A stretch of 64,000 nucleotides of DNA from the NCBI RefSeq assembly GCF_002811945.1, contig NZ_NPDX01000001.1, positions 744,001 through 808,000 of the forward strand, written 5' to 3'. Shown piece by piece: positions 33,838 to 43,098 of this stretch. Both the position numbers and the translations under genes were made by a program. The first letter of the stretch is position 1. Each line of letters begins with the position of its first letter. Source of the stretch: Leptospira harrisiae (GTDB lineage: Bacteria > Spirochaetota > Leptospiria > Leptospirales > Leptospiraceae). The notes beneath the pieces were generated by a model. That model had not been told where the DNA came from, did no database searches, and saw only the letters and a list, made by a program, of their open reading frames with translations.

Positions 33838-36800
33838 TTGTCCTATAAATACTTACAACTTTTGATTTCTACCAGTGTGGTTTTCTGCTTGGTCGCAGAG
33901 CCTTTGGTTGCTACTCCCCCTACGGAGATTGTCAAAAAAAGTCAGGGAAATCCGGTGCACTTGGAAGGGGAATGGGATTTTTATCCCCAAGTTTTCCTTT
34001 CCGAACCAGGTGAACCCCCCCAAACAAATCTAAAACTGCAGGTTCCAGGGATTTGGAACTCGGTTCTTGGTTCTGGAAGTGGATTTGGAACCTACCGTTT
34101 GGTTTTGGAACGGCCAGAGGGGATAGACCCGGACACTGTGTATGGAATCAAACTCGTGGATATGGCAACGGCCTCTCGAGTTTATTGGAATGGAAAACTC
34201 CTTGGGTCTTCCGGTGTTGTATCAAAAATTCCTGAAGAATCGAAACCTTCTTACCAATTTCAGTTTTATCCATTACCTTGGAAAGAAGGACCTAACGAAC
34301 TTTTGGTGGAAATTTCCAATTTTCATCATGACAAAGGAGGAATGTGGGAACCACCTTATGTTGGTGAGTGGAAAAAACTTTTTAAAGCAAGTGAAAAAGA
34401 CCTAGCTTCTTCTTTATTTTTAGCAGGTGCAGTGTTTATCATTGCCTTATATCATTTTGGTTTATTTTATTTTAGACGCACAGATAAAGGAAATTTATTA
34501 TTTGGTTTTGCTGCTCTATTATTATCTCTAAGAACTTTGTTTACAGGCGAAAGGTTTGGGTTCAATGAATTATCTCCTCTTATCAGTTGGAATTTTTGTC
34601 TTCGGATTGAATATTTAACATTTTATTTATCTCCTTATCTATTTTTTGCTTTTTTTCGTGAGTTTTATCCAAAATATTATCCGCGTTTGATGGATAGAAT
34701 ACTTTTGATTCCCACTTTGATATTTATAAGTTTTTTATTTGTTTTACCAACTTCCATTTATACAAAGTTAAATGATTACTTTCAGATTGTGTTTCTTACT
34801 GCGGTAATTTTGATTTTACAAGGTGTTTTACGTGCTGTTGTAAATAAAAAGGAAAGTAGTCTTTTGTTTGCAATTGGAATTGTCTCGGTCGCAATTGCTG
34901 CCTTTATTGACTTACTCAATGCCTACCAAGTTGTTTATACGGTGGAAGCGATTCCAATCGGTATTTTTGTATTTATTTTAGTTCAGTCACTCACACTTTC
35001 GAGAAGATTTAGTCGTGCCTTTTCTGATGTGGAATCGTTATCAAAAAGACTTCTTGTATTGGATAAACTAAAAGACGATTTTCTTGCAAATACTTCTCAT
35101 GAATTAAAAACACCTCTTAATGGGATTATTGGAATCGCCGAATCAATGTTTGATGGAATTGGTGGAAAACTCAATCAAGAACAAAGACAAAACTTAGGGA
35201 TGATTGTAAGTTCGGGAAAACGTTTGTCTTCTCTTGTGGATGATATTTTGGATTTTTCCAAAATGAAAAATAGAGATTTGGATTTGGATCTAAAGGCAAT
35301 CGATCTCCATCAAATTTGTGATTTGGTTTTAGTGATCTCAAGACCCCTCTATGTTACAAAAAATCTAACAGTTCGCAATCATGTGCCTATGGATTTCCCA
35401 CCTATTTTAGGTGATGAAGCAAGACTCCAACAAATCCTTTTCAATTTGATTGGGAATGCCATCAAATTTACGGAAAAAGGGAGAATTGACGTCTCTGCCG
35501 AAATTATGGAGAGGATGCTTGTTCTTTCAATTAAAGACACAGGAATTGGAATTCCAACCCAAAAGTTTTCTGATATATTTAAATCCTTTGAACAAGGTGA
35601 TACGTCCACCACACGGAAGTTTGGTGGTACTGGGCTTGGCCTTGCAATTACCAAACGTCTTGTAGAACTTCACGGCGGAACCATTTGGGTCGAATCGGTT
35701 GAAGGGGAAGGTTCTGTCTTTAGGTTCACCCTCCCTTTGGCAAGGGAAGGGGAAATCCCTATGAAAAAACCTCCAGTAAGAAAAACTGATTTATGGTTTG
35801 GTGGTGAATCTCCAGAATTTGAACCAATTGAAGAAACAACAGAAGAATACGACGGTGAAAAAATAAAAGTCCTTGTTGTGGATGATGAACCCATCAATAG
35901 GCAAGTTCTAAAGAACCACCTAACTCTGATCGGCTGCGATGTTCATGAGGCTTCAAACGGAGGAGATGCAATTCGAATGGTGCGAGACGATGGACCATTT
36001 GAGTTGATGTTACTTGATATAATGATGCCTGGAATGAGCGGATATGATGTTTGTACTGTTTTACGTGAATCATATTCATTATACCAACTTCCTATTTTGT
36101 TTTTAACTGCAAAAAACCAAATTACCGACATCATTGCTTCATTAGAAGCAGGCGGAAATGATTATTTGGCAAAACCATTCGACAAACGTGAGTTAATCTC
36201 TAGAGCAAAAAACTTAATCACTCTCAAAAAAGCCGTCGAAGAACAAAACAAATTTATTGCTTTTCAAAATGAGTTAGGACTCGCAAGGAAACTCCAAAGT
36301 TCCATCCTCCCTGAAGAAGCTCCCAATATCCCAGGGATCAAAACAGAATTTTACTATGAACCAATGGATAGTGTTGGTGGAGATTTTTTTGACTTTCATG
36401 CCATCTCAGATACAGAGTTGGGTGTTTTGATTGCTGACGTATCGGGACATGGGATTCCGGCTGCTCTGATATCTGCCATGTTGAAAATTGCTTTTTCCAT
36501 GCAAGTAAGGTTATCACGAGAACCAGCCGGGCTTATGACTCAAATCAATTCGACTTTACTGGGTAAGATGAAAGGTGCCTTTGTCACTGCTTCCTATATT
36601 TATATTAATCTCGAAACAAAAGAATTGGTACATGCACGTTGTGGACATCCACCTCTTATCATAAATCGAAAAGGTGAGTCCAAACCGAAACTAAGTCTTC
36701 CTCAAGGAAAACTTATTGGTTGGATTCCCGAGTTAGACATCCAAGAAGATCGACTTCCTTTAAAAGCTGGAGATCGGATCGTTTTGTATACGGATGGAAT

Positions 36801-36984
36801 TACAGAAGCCACGAATGCCGATAAAGAGATGATAGGTCAGGAAAATTGGGAATCTATCGTACAAAGATACAGCGGATATCCTATCTCAGAATCCAAACGT
36901 TTGTTACTCGAAAGGATTAAAGAATTCACTGGGAACCGATCTCCGGACGATGATGTGACCTTAGTAATTTTAGAGATTGAATAG
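33838..36984 (+). CDS. Hybrid histidine kinase with receiver and PP2C phosphatase output
   Basis: A 1048-residue membrane signalling protein. Order: signal peptide; periplasmic beta-sandwich sensor (about 35-185) of the 7TMR-DISM extracellular type; seven-helix membrane region (about 190-390); HisKA with His421 in SHELKTPLNGIIG; ATPase with NLIGNAIKFT, DTGIGIP and GGTGLGLAI; receiver with Asp727 in LLDIMMPGMSG; and a C-terminal SpoIIE/PP2C domain with VGGDFFDF (Asp849), IADVSGHGIPAAL and LYTDGITEATN. The logic is autophosphorylation, phosphotransfer to the receiver, then control of the phosphatase. The phosphatase target is unknown. The start is TTG with no clear ribosome site. The gene separates fliI from fliJ-flbB on the opposite strand, so a link to motility is plausible. 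Confidence 0.92.
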   Translation: MSYKYLQLLISTSVVFCLVAEPLVATPPTEIVKKSQGNPVHLEGEWDFYPQVFLSEPGEPPQTNLKLQVPGIWNSVLGSGSGFGTYRLVLERPEGIDPDTVYGIKLVDMATASRVYWNGKLLGSSGVVSKIPEESKPSYQFQFYPLPWKEGPNELLVEISNFHHDKGGMWEPPYVGEWKKLFKASEKDLASSLFLAGAVFIIALYHFGLFYFRRTDKGNLLFGFAALLLSLRTLFTGERFGFNELSPLISWNFCLRIEYLTFYLSPYLFFAFFREFYPKYYPRLMDRILLIPTLIFISFLFVLPTSIYTKLNDYFQIVFLTAVILILQGVLRAVVNKKESSLLFAIGIVSVAIAAFIDLLNAYQVVYTVEAIPIGIFVFILVQSLTLSRRFSRAFSDVESLSKRLLVLDKLKDDFLANTSHELKTPLNGIIGIAESMFDGIGGKLNQEQRQNLGMIVSSGKRLSSLVDDILDFSKMKNRDLDLDLKAIDLHQICDLVLVISRPLYVTKNLTVRNHVPMDFPPILGDEARLQQILFNLIGNAIKFTEKGRIDVSAEIMERMLVLSIKDTGIGIPTQKFSDIFKSFEQGDTSTTRKFGGTGLGLAITKRLVELHGGTIWVESVEGEGSVFRFTLPLAREGEIPMKKPPVRKTDLWFGGESPEFEPIEETTEEYDGEKIKVLVVDDEPINRQVLKNHLTLIGCDVHEASNGGDAIRMVRDDGPFELMLLDIMMPGMSGYDVCTVLRESYSLYQLPILFLTAKNQITDIIASLEAGGNDYLAKPFDKRELISRAKNLITLKKAVEEQNKFIAFQNELGLARKLQSSILPEEAPNIPGIKTEFYYEPMDSVGGDFFDFHAISDTELGVLIADVSGHGIPAALISAMLKIAFSMQVRLSREPAGLMTQINSTLLGKMKGAFVTASYIYINLETKELVHARCGHPPLIINRKGESKPKLSLPQGKLIGWIPELDIQEDRLPLKAGDRIVLYTDGITEATNADKEMIGQENWESIVQRYSGYPISESKRLLLERIKEFTGNRSPDDDVTLVILEIE

Positions 36985-37002
36985 ATTTTTAAAATTAAAA
37001 AT
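36985..37002. terminator. AT-only palindrome between convergent hybrid kinase and fliI ends
   Basis: ATTTTTAA and TTAAAAAT arms around AA, covering the whole 10-bp gap between the two convergent genes and the fliI stop codon. With no G or C in the stem it is a weak terminator at best. Confidence 0.3.
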
Positions 37003-38359
37003 CATCCTCATTACGTGTTGCAGATTGTAGAATTTTTGTAAGTCGATTTGTGGCGTCACTGTAACTTGATTTTTCTTCAATCCTTTGTCTTAAATAATCA
37101 TCGATTTGTGATTTTTTATCAATGGCCATATCTACTTTTTCATCAGCACCACGGACATAAGCATTGAGTAAAATGATATCTTCAGAGTTTTTATATTTTG
37201 AGATGAGTTCACGAACAATAGAGGAACGCATATAATGGTCTTCGTTCACAATCTTTTGCATAAGACGAGATAAAGATGCAGGAACATCAATGGCCGGATA
37301 GTGACTTTGTTCTGCTAATTTACGCGTAAGTACAATATGTCCGTCAATAAATCCACGGACTTTATCGGCGACAATATCATCCATATCATCTTCTGCATCT
37401 GTCAACACAGTATAAAACCCTGTGATGGAACCACCGTTATGTGATGTTCCTGCTCTTTCTACAAGTTTTGCCATTTTGGTAAATACGCTGGATGCATATC
37501 CCTTTGTTACCACTGGTTCTCCAATAGAAAGTTCTCTAAGTGCTTCCGCATAACGAGTGAGAGAGTCCATATACAAATTGACAGACATTCCTTTTTCACG
37601 AAAGTATTCAGCTGCAGAACATGCTAAGTTGGCACAACTTACTTGTTCCATTTTGGATGAATCGGAAGTGGCAACAAAAACAACTGATCTTGCAAGGGCC
37701 TCTTTTCCAAGTTCTACATGTAAGAACTCATTTACCTCTCGACCCCTTTCTCCAATGAGAGCCACTACGTTTACATCTGCGTTCGTATAACGAGCGATCA
37801 TTCCTAGTAAACTGGATTTACCCACACCAGAACCTGAAAAAATTCCAATCCGTTGTCCGCGGCCCACGGTCAACATACCGTCAATGGCACGGACTCCTGT
37901 TTCTAAAATATCTGTGATGGGAGGTCGATCCAGTGGATTTAAAAATCTAGGTTCGGAGGCTCTTTCTTCTTTGGTGATGAGTATTCCTTTGCTATCGATG
38001 GGTTTTCCAAGTCCGTTCAATACACGTCCTAAAAGTTCAGGACCTGCATTGAGAGTGATTTGTCTCCCAGATGAAAATACAAAGGCATGAGGAAATATTT
38101 CCTGCGTATCGCCTAATGGCATTAAGGTGTAAAGATGGTCTTTAAAACCAACAAGGACACAAGCGAGATATCCTTTGTCTGAGCCACGTTCGACTTCTAA
38201 AATTTCTCCCACTTTGGAATCTGGTGGGCCTTGGGAATAAATGACATTGCCCACCACGGATACAACGACCCCACTTTTGCGAATGGGTTCAATTTTTTCG
38301 ACGACATTCAGGTATTTGGAAATGGCATCGATATGTTCCGTAAATTTCTTTTCAATCAT
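36995..38359 (-). CDS. fliI: FliI flagellar export ATPase
   Basis: A 454-residue ATPase of the F1-beta/type III secretion class. Walker A is GIFSGSGVGKSSLLGMIARY; later motifs include LIGERGREV, MDSLTRYAEALRE and GSITGFYTVLTDAEDDMDD. It powers export of flagellar axial proteins in the cytoplasmic ATPase ring with FliH and FliJ. Its length and ending fit the family. The ATG at 38359 has little ribosome site. A palindrome and a hairpin lie 80-135 bp upstream. Downstream the next same-strand flagellar gene, fliJ, is 3.2 kb away. No fliH or fliG is next to it. Confidence 0.96.
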   Translation of the reverse strand: MIEKKFTEHIDAISKYLNVVEKIEPIRKSGVVVSVVGNVIYSQGPPDSKVGEILEVERGSDKGYLACVLVGFKDHLYTLMPLGDTQEIFPHAFVFSSGRQITLNAGPELLGRVLNGLGKPIDSKGILITKEERASEPRFLNPLDRPPITDILETGVRAIDGMLTVGRGQRIGIFSGSGVGKSSLLGMIARYTNADVNVVALIGERGREVNEFLHVELGKEALARSVVFVATSDSSKMEQVSCANLACSAAEYFREKGMSVNLYMDSLTRYAEALRELSIGEPVVTKGYASSVFTKMAKLVERAGTSHNGGSITGFYTVLTDAEDDMDDIVADKVRGFIDGHIVLTRKLAEQSHYPAIDVPASLSRLMQKIVNEDHYMRSSIVRELISKYKNSEDIILLNAYVRGADEKVDMAIDKKSQIDDYLRQRIEEKSSYSDATNRLTKILQSATRNEDDF

Positions 38360-38437
38360 GGGGGCTTTTCACTCATCCAATCATGTGACATAATTAAATC
38401 AAGCGAATTGAAGGGTAGGAAGAGTCTATCGAATTGG

Positions 38438-38493
38438 GATTTCTGGAATTCTAGAAATCTGCCGGCCACCTTTCTCTCGGATGAGAAGGGTGG
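38438..38493. promoter_or_regulatory. Palindrome and hairpin upstream of fliI
   Basis: Two adjacent dyads lie in the 156-bp gap between fliI and the lipoprotein gene. The first is a 22-bp palindrome at 38438-38459 made of GATTTCTGGAA and TTCTAGAAATC, with one mismatched pair. The second is a hairpin of CCACCTTTCTC (38466-38476) and GAGAAGGGTGG (38483-38493) with one G-T pair and a 6-base loop. The hairpin may end transcription of the lipoprotein gene; the palindrome is operator-like and about 80 bp before fliI. Confidence 0.4.
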
Positions 38494-38515
38494 AGGTAAG
38501 GAACAGAGCTTTGCC

Positions 38516-39346
38516 TTAGCGACAAAGTTTGATTTGGTCGATATTGGTGATTTGGCGAGGAGTCGGCAATTTTTTACCAAGGATCACGTTTCCACCTTCT
38601 CCCAGGCTTGCTGATTCATAGGCCCATTTCCCAAAATTTGTGGAAACGGTAAAACAATCTGGAAAGGATTTGGTTTCTTCAATGGAAGAACCAGTCCATA
38701 AAAGGATGCGATCAGGGGTCCTTAGATACAGTTTTTTTCCATCCTCGGCCCAACGAATTCCATAAAGAGGGAGAGCTGTCCAAAAATTGATAGGAAAACT
38801 TTGGATTTTTTTATCTGAGAGTTGGATGATGTTGAGTTCAAATTCAGAAAACTCACCTTCGTTTGTGGGACTGGCTGTTACCAGGGCCACCAAGCTACCG
38901 TTAGGAGACGGTGCCATTTGGAAAATGATTCTTTTTTCAGGAGTGGCAGGGTAAGAAAAGGCTCCACCGGATTCTGGGTAAAGTGAAAGCGTTTGGTTGA
39001 GGGTTCCATACTCATCATCTTTCCCATATAACACAAATAAAGTGGATGAACCTGTATGGTAAAAAATTCCATCGCCTAGGGACCAAGAAGGTAAGTCCCA
39101 TTCTTTGATGGTTTTCCCACCAGTGGCGGTGTTTTTTACCAATTTGATTTTGCTTTTATAATTTCTTTTGTCAGTCGTTCCGTTTAATGGGTTCCAAGAA
39201 TCTTTCTCCTCGTAACTGACGGAGAGAACTAAGTTGGTGTTCGGCTCGTTACTGGGAGAGATTTCTTCTGCCAATTGTGCTTGGCGCCAGACCATTTGAG
39301 AACATCCTATTAGGGTTAAGGCTAAAACTGGGAGGAGGGACTTCAT
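38516..39346 (-). CDS. Lipoprotein, possibly beta-propeller
   Basis: A protein of about 276 residues from the ATG at 39346. It begins MKSLLPVLALTLIGCSQ, a clean lipoprotein signal with Cys15. A longer frame from 39397 would cross the terminator at 39382-39404, so the shorter start is preferred; GGAGGAGGG lies just before it. The mature part consists of beta strands with repeated SGS/PDG-type turns (WAEDGKKLYLRTPDRILLW, MAPSPNGSLVALV), which suggests a WD40/TolB-like beta-propeller. I do not recognise the family and assign no function. It ends 156 bp before fliI. Confidence 0.7.
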   Translation of the reverse strand: MKSLLPVLALTLIGCSQMVWRQAQLAEEISPSNEPNTNLVLSVSYEEKDSWNPLNGTTDKRNYKSKIKLVKNTATGGKTIKEWDLPSWSLGDGIFYHTGSSTLFVLYGKDDEYGTLNQTLSLYPESGGAFSYPATPEKRIIFQMAPSPNGSLVALVTASPTNEGEFSEFELNIIQLSDKKIQSFPINFWTALPLYGIRWAEDGKKLYLRTPDRILLWTGSSIEETKSFPDCFTVSTNFGKWAYESASLGEGGNVILGKKLPTPRQITNIDQIKLCR

Positions 39347-39381
39347 GACAAAAAAGATAAAGAGAAGATACTGTCTGTAAA

Positions 39382-39404
39382 CAAAAAAGGGGACCAAAGT
39401 CCCC
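39382..39404 (-). terminator. Intrinsic terminator of the zinc-ribbon gene
   Basis: On the minus strand, GGGGAC (39404-39399) and GTCCCC (39394-39389) form a 6-bp GC stem with a 4-base loop, followed by a run of six T (39388-39383). It lies 29 bp after the stop codon at 39433. It also shows that the downstream lipoprotein is expressed from its own promoter or by readthrough. Confidence 0.85.
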
Positions 39405-39432
39405 TCTTAGTTAGAAAAATGCCGCGAAAGGT

Positions 39433-39747
39433 TTATTTTCCTTTTTTTGCTTTTGCTTTTTCTTTGTTTTTTTGGTCAATTTCTGCTCTGTGTGTGTCAC
39501 AAAGTCTGTAAAGGATTCCTGTTACAGGGTTTTTACGAGTTACTTTGGTTCCACAAACGATGCAAAGGCCCTGAGCTCTTCTTCTTTTGTAGAGTTGTTG
39601 TACTCTTTCTGCTCCGGAAGCTTTGTATTTAGAGATTTGAATTCTGAAACCTTTGAAAAGGTAATTTCCAATGGATTTTTCAGGATCTTTTTTCAAATCC
39701 TCTGCAATTTTGTCTATTTGTCCTGGGCCTACTTTTTGTGGTTCCAT
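39433..39747 (-). CDS. Small basic zinc-ribbon protein
   Basis: A 104-residue, Lys/Arg-rich protein with a putative zinc site: Cys62 and Cys65 in LCIVCGTKV, then Cys83 and His86 in RLCDTH. The C-terminus is nearly all Lys, Glu and Ala (KNKEKAKAKKGK). The basic charge and zinc finger suggest nucleic-acid or ribosome binding. I do not recognise a named family. It is monocistronic, bounded by its own terminator and a 179-bp upstream gap. That gap holds a hairpin CCCTTG/CAAGGG (39802-39819) and a 12-bp palindrome AAATCTAGATTT (39765-39776) near the start codon. Confidence 0.7.
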   Translation of the reverse strand: MEPQKVGPGQIDKIAEDLKKDPEKSIGNYLFKGFRIQISKYKASGAERVQQLYKRRRAQGLCIVCGTKVTRKNPVTGILYRLCDTHRAEIDQKNKEKAKAKKGK

Positions 39748-39904
39748 AGCTTTCTTTTTCCTTTAAATCTAGATTTTATCTTTTTTTTGACGAGGGAAAT
39801 TCCCTTGCCCTAACAAGGGTATCTCTCTCCTCTCTGAAAAATTCAAGATATTTTTTTCACCGAATAACAATTTTTTGATGTTTTGCGGTGTTTTATTTTT
39901 CTAA

Positions 39905-39925
39905 AACGATTGATAGGCGATCGTT
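39905..39925 (-). terminator. Weak terminator-like hairpin after the ferredoxin gene
   Basis: On the minus strand AACGAT and ATCGTT pair around a 9-base loop just after the ferredoxin stop codon and run into TTTAG. The stem is only 6 bp and the T-run is short. Confidence 0.35.
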
Positions 39926-39926
39926 A

Positions 39927-40601
39927 TTATTTTTTGAATTTGATTTGAATTGCTTTAGGAAAACTAGGGCAGGATTCTACACATAACCCACATCCAGTAC
40001 AGGTTGATGATACAAAAGTTGGTAAATTCCCTTTAAATTTGACTGTTTTTTCAATGGGACAAGTAGTTAAACAAACTTCGCAAGTGGGTTCACCTGTTTT
40101 TTCGTTAATACAATGTTCTGTGATGGCCTTCGCCTTACCGAAATTTGGTTTTCCACCGGACAAATCGTACGGTAAGAGAGCCTCTTCAGGACAAACACTA
40201 ATACAGGGCCAGTCAGAACACATATGGCAGGCCTTTGCATTCGGATCAAAATGAGGAAATGATTTTCCTGATTCTTGCACTGTAACAGGGAATAAGACGG
40301 CGTAAGGACAAGCAAAAATACATTCGTTACATCCAGTGCAGAGAGAAAAAAAGTCAGGAGAAACTCCCGGAGGAAGGGCCAATGTCTGGAACATTTTTGT
40401 TTTTCGTTTCCTGACTGTTGCTGGTTTTGGTTTCGACTTTGATTTGCTAGATGGTCGTTTTGAGGTTTTTGTGGAACTACCTTTGGGAGTTTTTTCGTCC
40501 TCCCAAACTTCTTTGATGGCTTCTGTAAATTCGTCCGCTTTGTTGAAGGTAAATTGGAAAACGGATTTAAAACCTTCTCGGAAAAGATCTTTTCGTTTCA
40601 T
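39927..40601 (-). CDS. 4Fe-4S ferredoxin-type protein
   Basis: A 224-residue protein with an N-terminal helical, then Lys/Ser/Pro-rich segment (about 35-70) and a C-terminal iron-sulfur region. Cysteine clusters are CTGCNECIFACP, CHMCSDWPCISVCP, CEVCLTTCP and CTGCGLCVESCP, enough for three or four [4Fe-4S] clusters of NapF/MauM/NapG type. It has no signal peptide. It probably passes electrons to an unidentified partner in the cytoplasm. It starts next to the murA stop (no gap) on the same strand, an association with no obvious functional meaning. Confidence 0.85.
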   Translation of the reverse strand: MKRKDLFREGFKSVFQFTFNKADEFTEAIKEVWEDEKTPKGSSTKTSKRPSSKSKSKPKPATVRKRKTKMFQTLALPPGVSPDFFSLCTGCNECIFACPYAVLFPVTVQESGKSFPHFDPNAKACHMCSDWPCISVCPEEALLPYDLSGGKPNFGKAKAITEHCINEKTGEPTCEVCLTTCPIEKTVKFKGNLPTFVSSTCTGCGLCVESCPSFPKAIQIKFKK

Positions 40602-41906
40602 CTAGTCGGAGACTCTTTCGATTTGGGCACCCAAGGAACGCAAACGGGTGTCAATCGATTCAAAACCTCTATCAATTTGAACAATGTTATGAATTTCACT
40701 TTGTCCTTCTGCACAAAGGGCAGCAATGATCATTGCCATCCCAGCTCGGATATCAGGACTTGCTACTCTTTGGCCATACAAACGATTGGCACCAATCACA
40801 ATGGCTCGGTGCGGATCACAAAGGATGATTTGTGCACCCATTGCAATGATATTGTCTACAAAGAAGAGTCTGGATTCAAAAAGTTTTTCGTGGATGAGGA
40901 CTGTTCCTTTGCACTGAGTTGCAGTGACAAGAGCCACCGAAGTCATGTCAGCTGGAAATCCAGGCCAAGGTGCATCGTCAATTTTAGGTGTGGCACCGTG
41001 GTAATCAGGAATGATTTCCATCTTTTGGTCAGAAGGAACAAGGATTCCATTTTCAGTGGGCCTCACTTCAATCCCCAAACGAGAATAGACCATTCGGATC
41101 ATCCGAACGTCTTCTAAGTTTACATCCGTGATGTGGATTTCACCACCTGTTACGGCAGCAAGGCTAATAAAAGAACCAATTTCTAAATAGTCCGAACCAA
41201 TTCGATGCCTGAGTCCGCCAAGAGGAGATTTTAGCGAACTTACACCTGTGATAGTTAGGTGGTTTGTTCCCACACCTTCAATTTTGGCACCGGCAGCAAT
41301 TAAAAACCTGCAAAGGCCTTGGACATGCGGTTCCGAGGCGGCGTTACGAATCGTTGTTAGGCCCTCTGCGAAAACAGCAGCCATCACAGCATTTTCTGTA
41401 GCAGTGACGGATGCTTCATCTAAAAGAATGTCTTTACCCACCAAACGGTCGGCTGTGATCATATATCCATCTGGGAAAACTTCGATTTTTGCACCAAGTG
41501 CCTCTAAGGCAAGTAAGTGGGTGTCCATTCTGCGACGACCAATTTTGTCTCCACCAGGCTTTGGTAGGAACACTCTGCCTGTGCGAGCAAGGATGGGACC
41601 TGCCAGTGTGACGGCTCCTCTCAGCTGCGAACAAAGTTCATAAGGAAGGTCTGATTTCACTGGATTTTTTTTCTGAAAGAGGTATGATCCTTTTGTACCT
41701 GTGGAGGTGATATCCACTCCAATCTGGCGGAGGACTTCCATAAGTTTCTGCACATCGGCGATTTCCGGAAGGTTGTCCAGAATGACGTCTCCTTCCCAAA
41801 GAAGGAGGGCTCCCAGAAGCGGGAGCGCTTCATTTTTATTTCCTTGGGGAACTACTGTCCCGTTCAGAGGATTTTTGCCGATAATTTTGAAGTAGGATGA
41901 ACTCAC
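40602..41906 (-). CDS. murA: UDP-N-acetylglucosamine 1-carboxyvinyltransferase with Cys-to-Asp active site
   Basis: The enzyme that transfers enolpyruvate from PEP to UDP-GlcNAc, the first committed step of peptidoglycan synthesis. The EPSP-synthase fold is recognisable throughout, with the substrate Lys-Asn pair in [14 protein letters not shown]. The active-site loop reads [16 protein letters not shown]; the usual GGC is GGD, with the Asp encoded at 41549-41547. That Cys is the residue fosfomycin alkylates, and Asp forms found in Mycobacterium, Chlamydia and other spirochetes are active but insensitive. I take GTG at 41906 (GGAAG 5 bases upstream, family-like N-terminus); a GTG at 41924 adds six residues. 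It is divergent from the next gene. Confidence 0.95.
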   Translation of the reverse strand: MSSSYFKIIGKNPLNGTVVPQGNKNEALPLLGALLLWEGDVILDNLPEIADVQKLMEVLRQIGVDITSTGTKGSYLFQKKNPVKSDLPYELCSQLRGAVTLAGPILARTGRVFLPKPGGDKIGRRRMDTHLLALEALGAKIEVFPDGYMITADRLVGKDILLDEASVTATENAVMAAVFAEGLTTIRNAASEPHVQGLCRFLIAAGAKIEGVGTNHLTITGVSSLKSPLGGLRHRIGSDYLEIGSFISLAAVTGGEIHITDVNLEDVRMIRMVYSRLGIEVRPTENGILVPSDQKMEIIPDYHGATPKIDDAPWPGFPADMTSVALVTATQCKGTVLIHEKLFESRLFFVDNIIAMGAQIILCDPHRAIVIGANRLYGQRVASPDIRAGMAMIIAALCAEGQSEIHNIVQIDRGFESIDTRLRSLGAQIERVSD

Positions 41907-41950
41907 CTTGCTTCCATTCGACACAATACGGATATGAGGAAAAGTAAATT

Positions 41951-43096
41951 ATGAATTTTATAGCACAAGTCGTTTGGATTTTTCCCAAATTTGATACGAT
42001 CTACCTCTTTTACATCTTTCTAATGGGTGTTGCCGCCTTTATTTACGTGAAGGTGATGAATTATTTGCAAAACAAACAATCAAGCGTCGTAAACCATTGG
42101 GTAGAGTTCCAAAGATATGCTGTTGCAAGAAAATGCAACCAAGTGGAACTGAACATCCTCCACTCGTTTTATGACCACTTAAGTGAAGATGAACGTGAAA
42201 TTTACCTTCTGCCTGAAAACAGAAACAAACTCAAAAATGCACTTTATCGGTACTTTTTAAAATCGAATGCCAATACAACCGAGAAAGAGGTTGATCTTTT
42301 TGATAAACTCTTTCGGTCTGGAGTGGAATTCAAAAAAGAAATTCTTTCTTTGAATGAACTTACTGTTGGGGAAGTGGCAGCCTTAGAGGCAGATGGAAGA
42401 GAAGAACTAACCTATGTCATGCAAAAAACAACAGATGAACTCCTTCTTTCCATGAAAGGTCTTTCTAAAGATTTGTTAGTACCTGGAAAGGAAGCAAAAC
42501 TTTATGTGTTTAGACCAAGTAGCGGTGGTTATCTGCTGGAAGGAAAAGTGGTTCGAACCAATGAAAGTGGAATGATTTTTCATTTTAATGGAAAAATTGA
42601 GAGAAAAGGTGAGTCACATTTGATGTTAACCGACAAACTTTCCATTACTGTTGCTCCTTGGCCCCCACCTGACGAAAAAAAACAAGTATTGGAATTGGAT
42701 AAAAATAAACTTCTATTAACAGAAGAAAATATTGATAAACAATTGGAAGTATTGAAACGAATTGCCAAAGATCAAAAAGAAAATAACGAAAAACGTTTTG
42801 ATATCAAAGAAACGCCAAGGCCTTTTATTACGCTTTCGGAACGACTTTCCGATCGAGGGATATTGTTTACTTTTCCAGTAGAAATCTCTCCAGAAATTTG
42901 GAAACAACAAGACCTTTGGGAAGTGAGTTTTGGATTTGATAATGGGCCTTTGTTTCATATCCGTGCGAAAATGATGCCCACCAAACAAAAGTCAGATTTG
43001 TATCTCCTTCGTTATGTAGATGCCGATGAAACTGTGCGGAAAACTTTGTATGAAGAAATCCGCAAACGAGGTGGCATTAGAGAAGTGTTATCTTAA
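41951..43096 (+). CDS. Membrane protein, possibly PilZ-like
   Basis: A 381-residue protein with one N-terminal hydrophobic helix (YLFYIFLMGVAAFIYVKVM), a helical cytosolic region (about 45-150) and two beta-rich parts (about 160-240 and 285-380). The second contains ERLSDRGILFTFPVEISPE, faintly like the PilZ D-x-S-x-x-G strand pair, and the first resembles a YcgR-N type barrel. I do not see the paired Arg motif clearly, so c-di-GMP binding is only a suggestion. It is divergent from murA with a very short gap. A GAGGAAAAG sequence precedes the ATG. A hairpin with T-run follows the stop. Confidence 0.65.
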   Translation: MNFIAQVVWIFPKFDTIYLFYIFLMGVAAFIYVKVMNYLQNKQSSVVNHWVEFQRYAVARKCNQVELNILHSFYDHLSEDEREIYLLPENRNKLKNALYRYFLKSNANTTEKEVDLFDKLFRSGVEFKKEILSLNELTVGEVAALEADGREELTYVMQKTTDELLLSMKGLSKDLLVPGKEAKLYVFRPSSGGYLLEGKVVRTNESGMIFHFNGKIERKGESHLMLTDKLSITVAPWPPPDEKKQVLELDKNKLLLTEENIDKQLEVLKRIAKDQKENNEKRFDIKETPRPFITLSERLSDRGILFTFPVEISPEIWKQQDLWEVSFGFDNGPLFHIRAKMMPTKQKSDLYLLRYVDADETVRKTLYEEIRKRGGIREVLS

Positions 43097-43098
43097 AA

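Noticed and set aside
38356..38580. A 74-residue minus-strand frame that ends in an ATGA overlap with fliI
   Set aside because: It overlaps the 3' end of the lipoprotein gene, lacks a ribosome site and shows no family features; FliH-like features are absent.
39346..39397. Longer start for the lipoprotein before fliI
   Set aside because: It would cross the terminator of the upstream gene, and the second Met gives a clean lipoprotein signal with a strong ribosome site.
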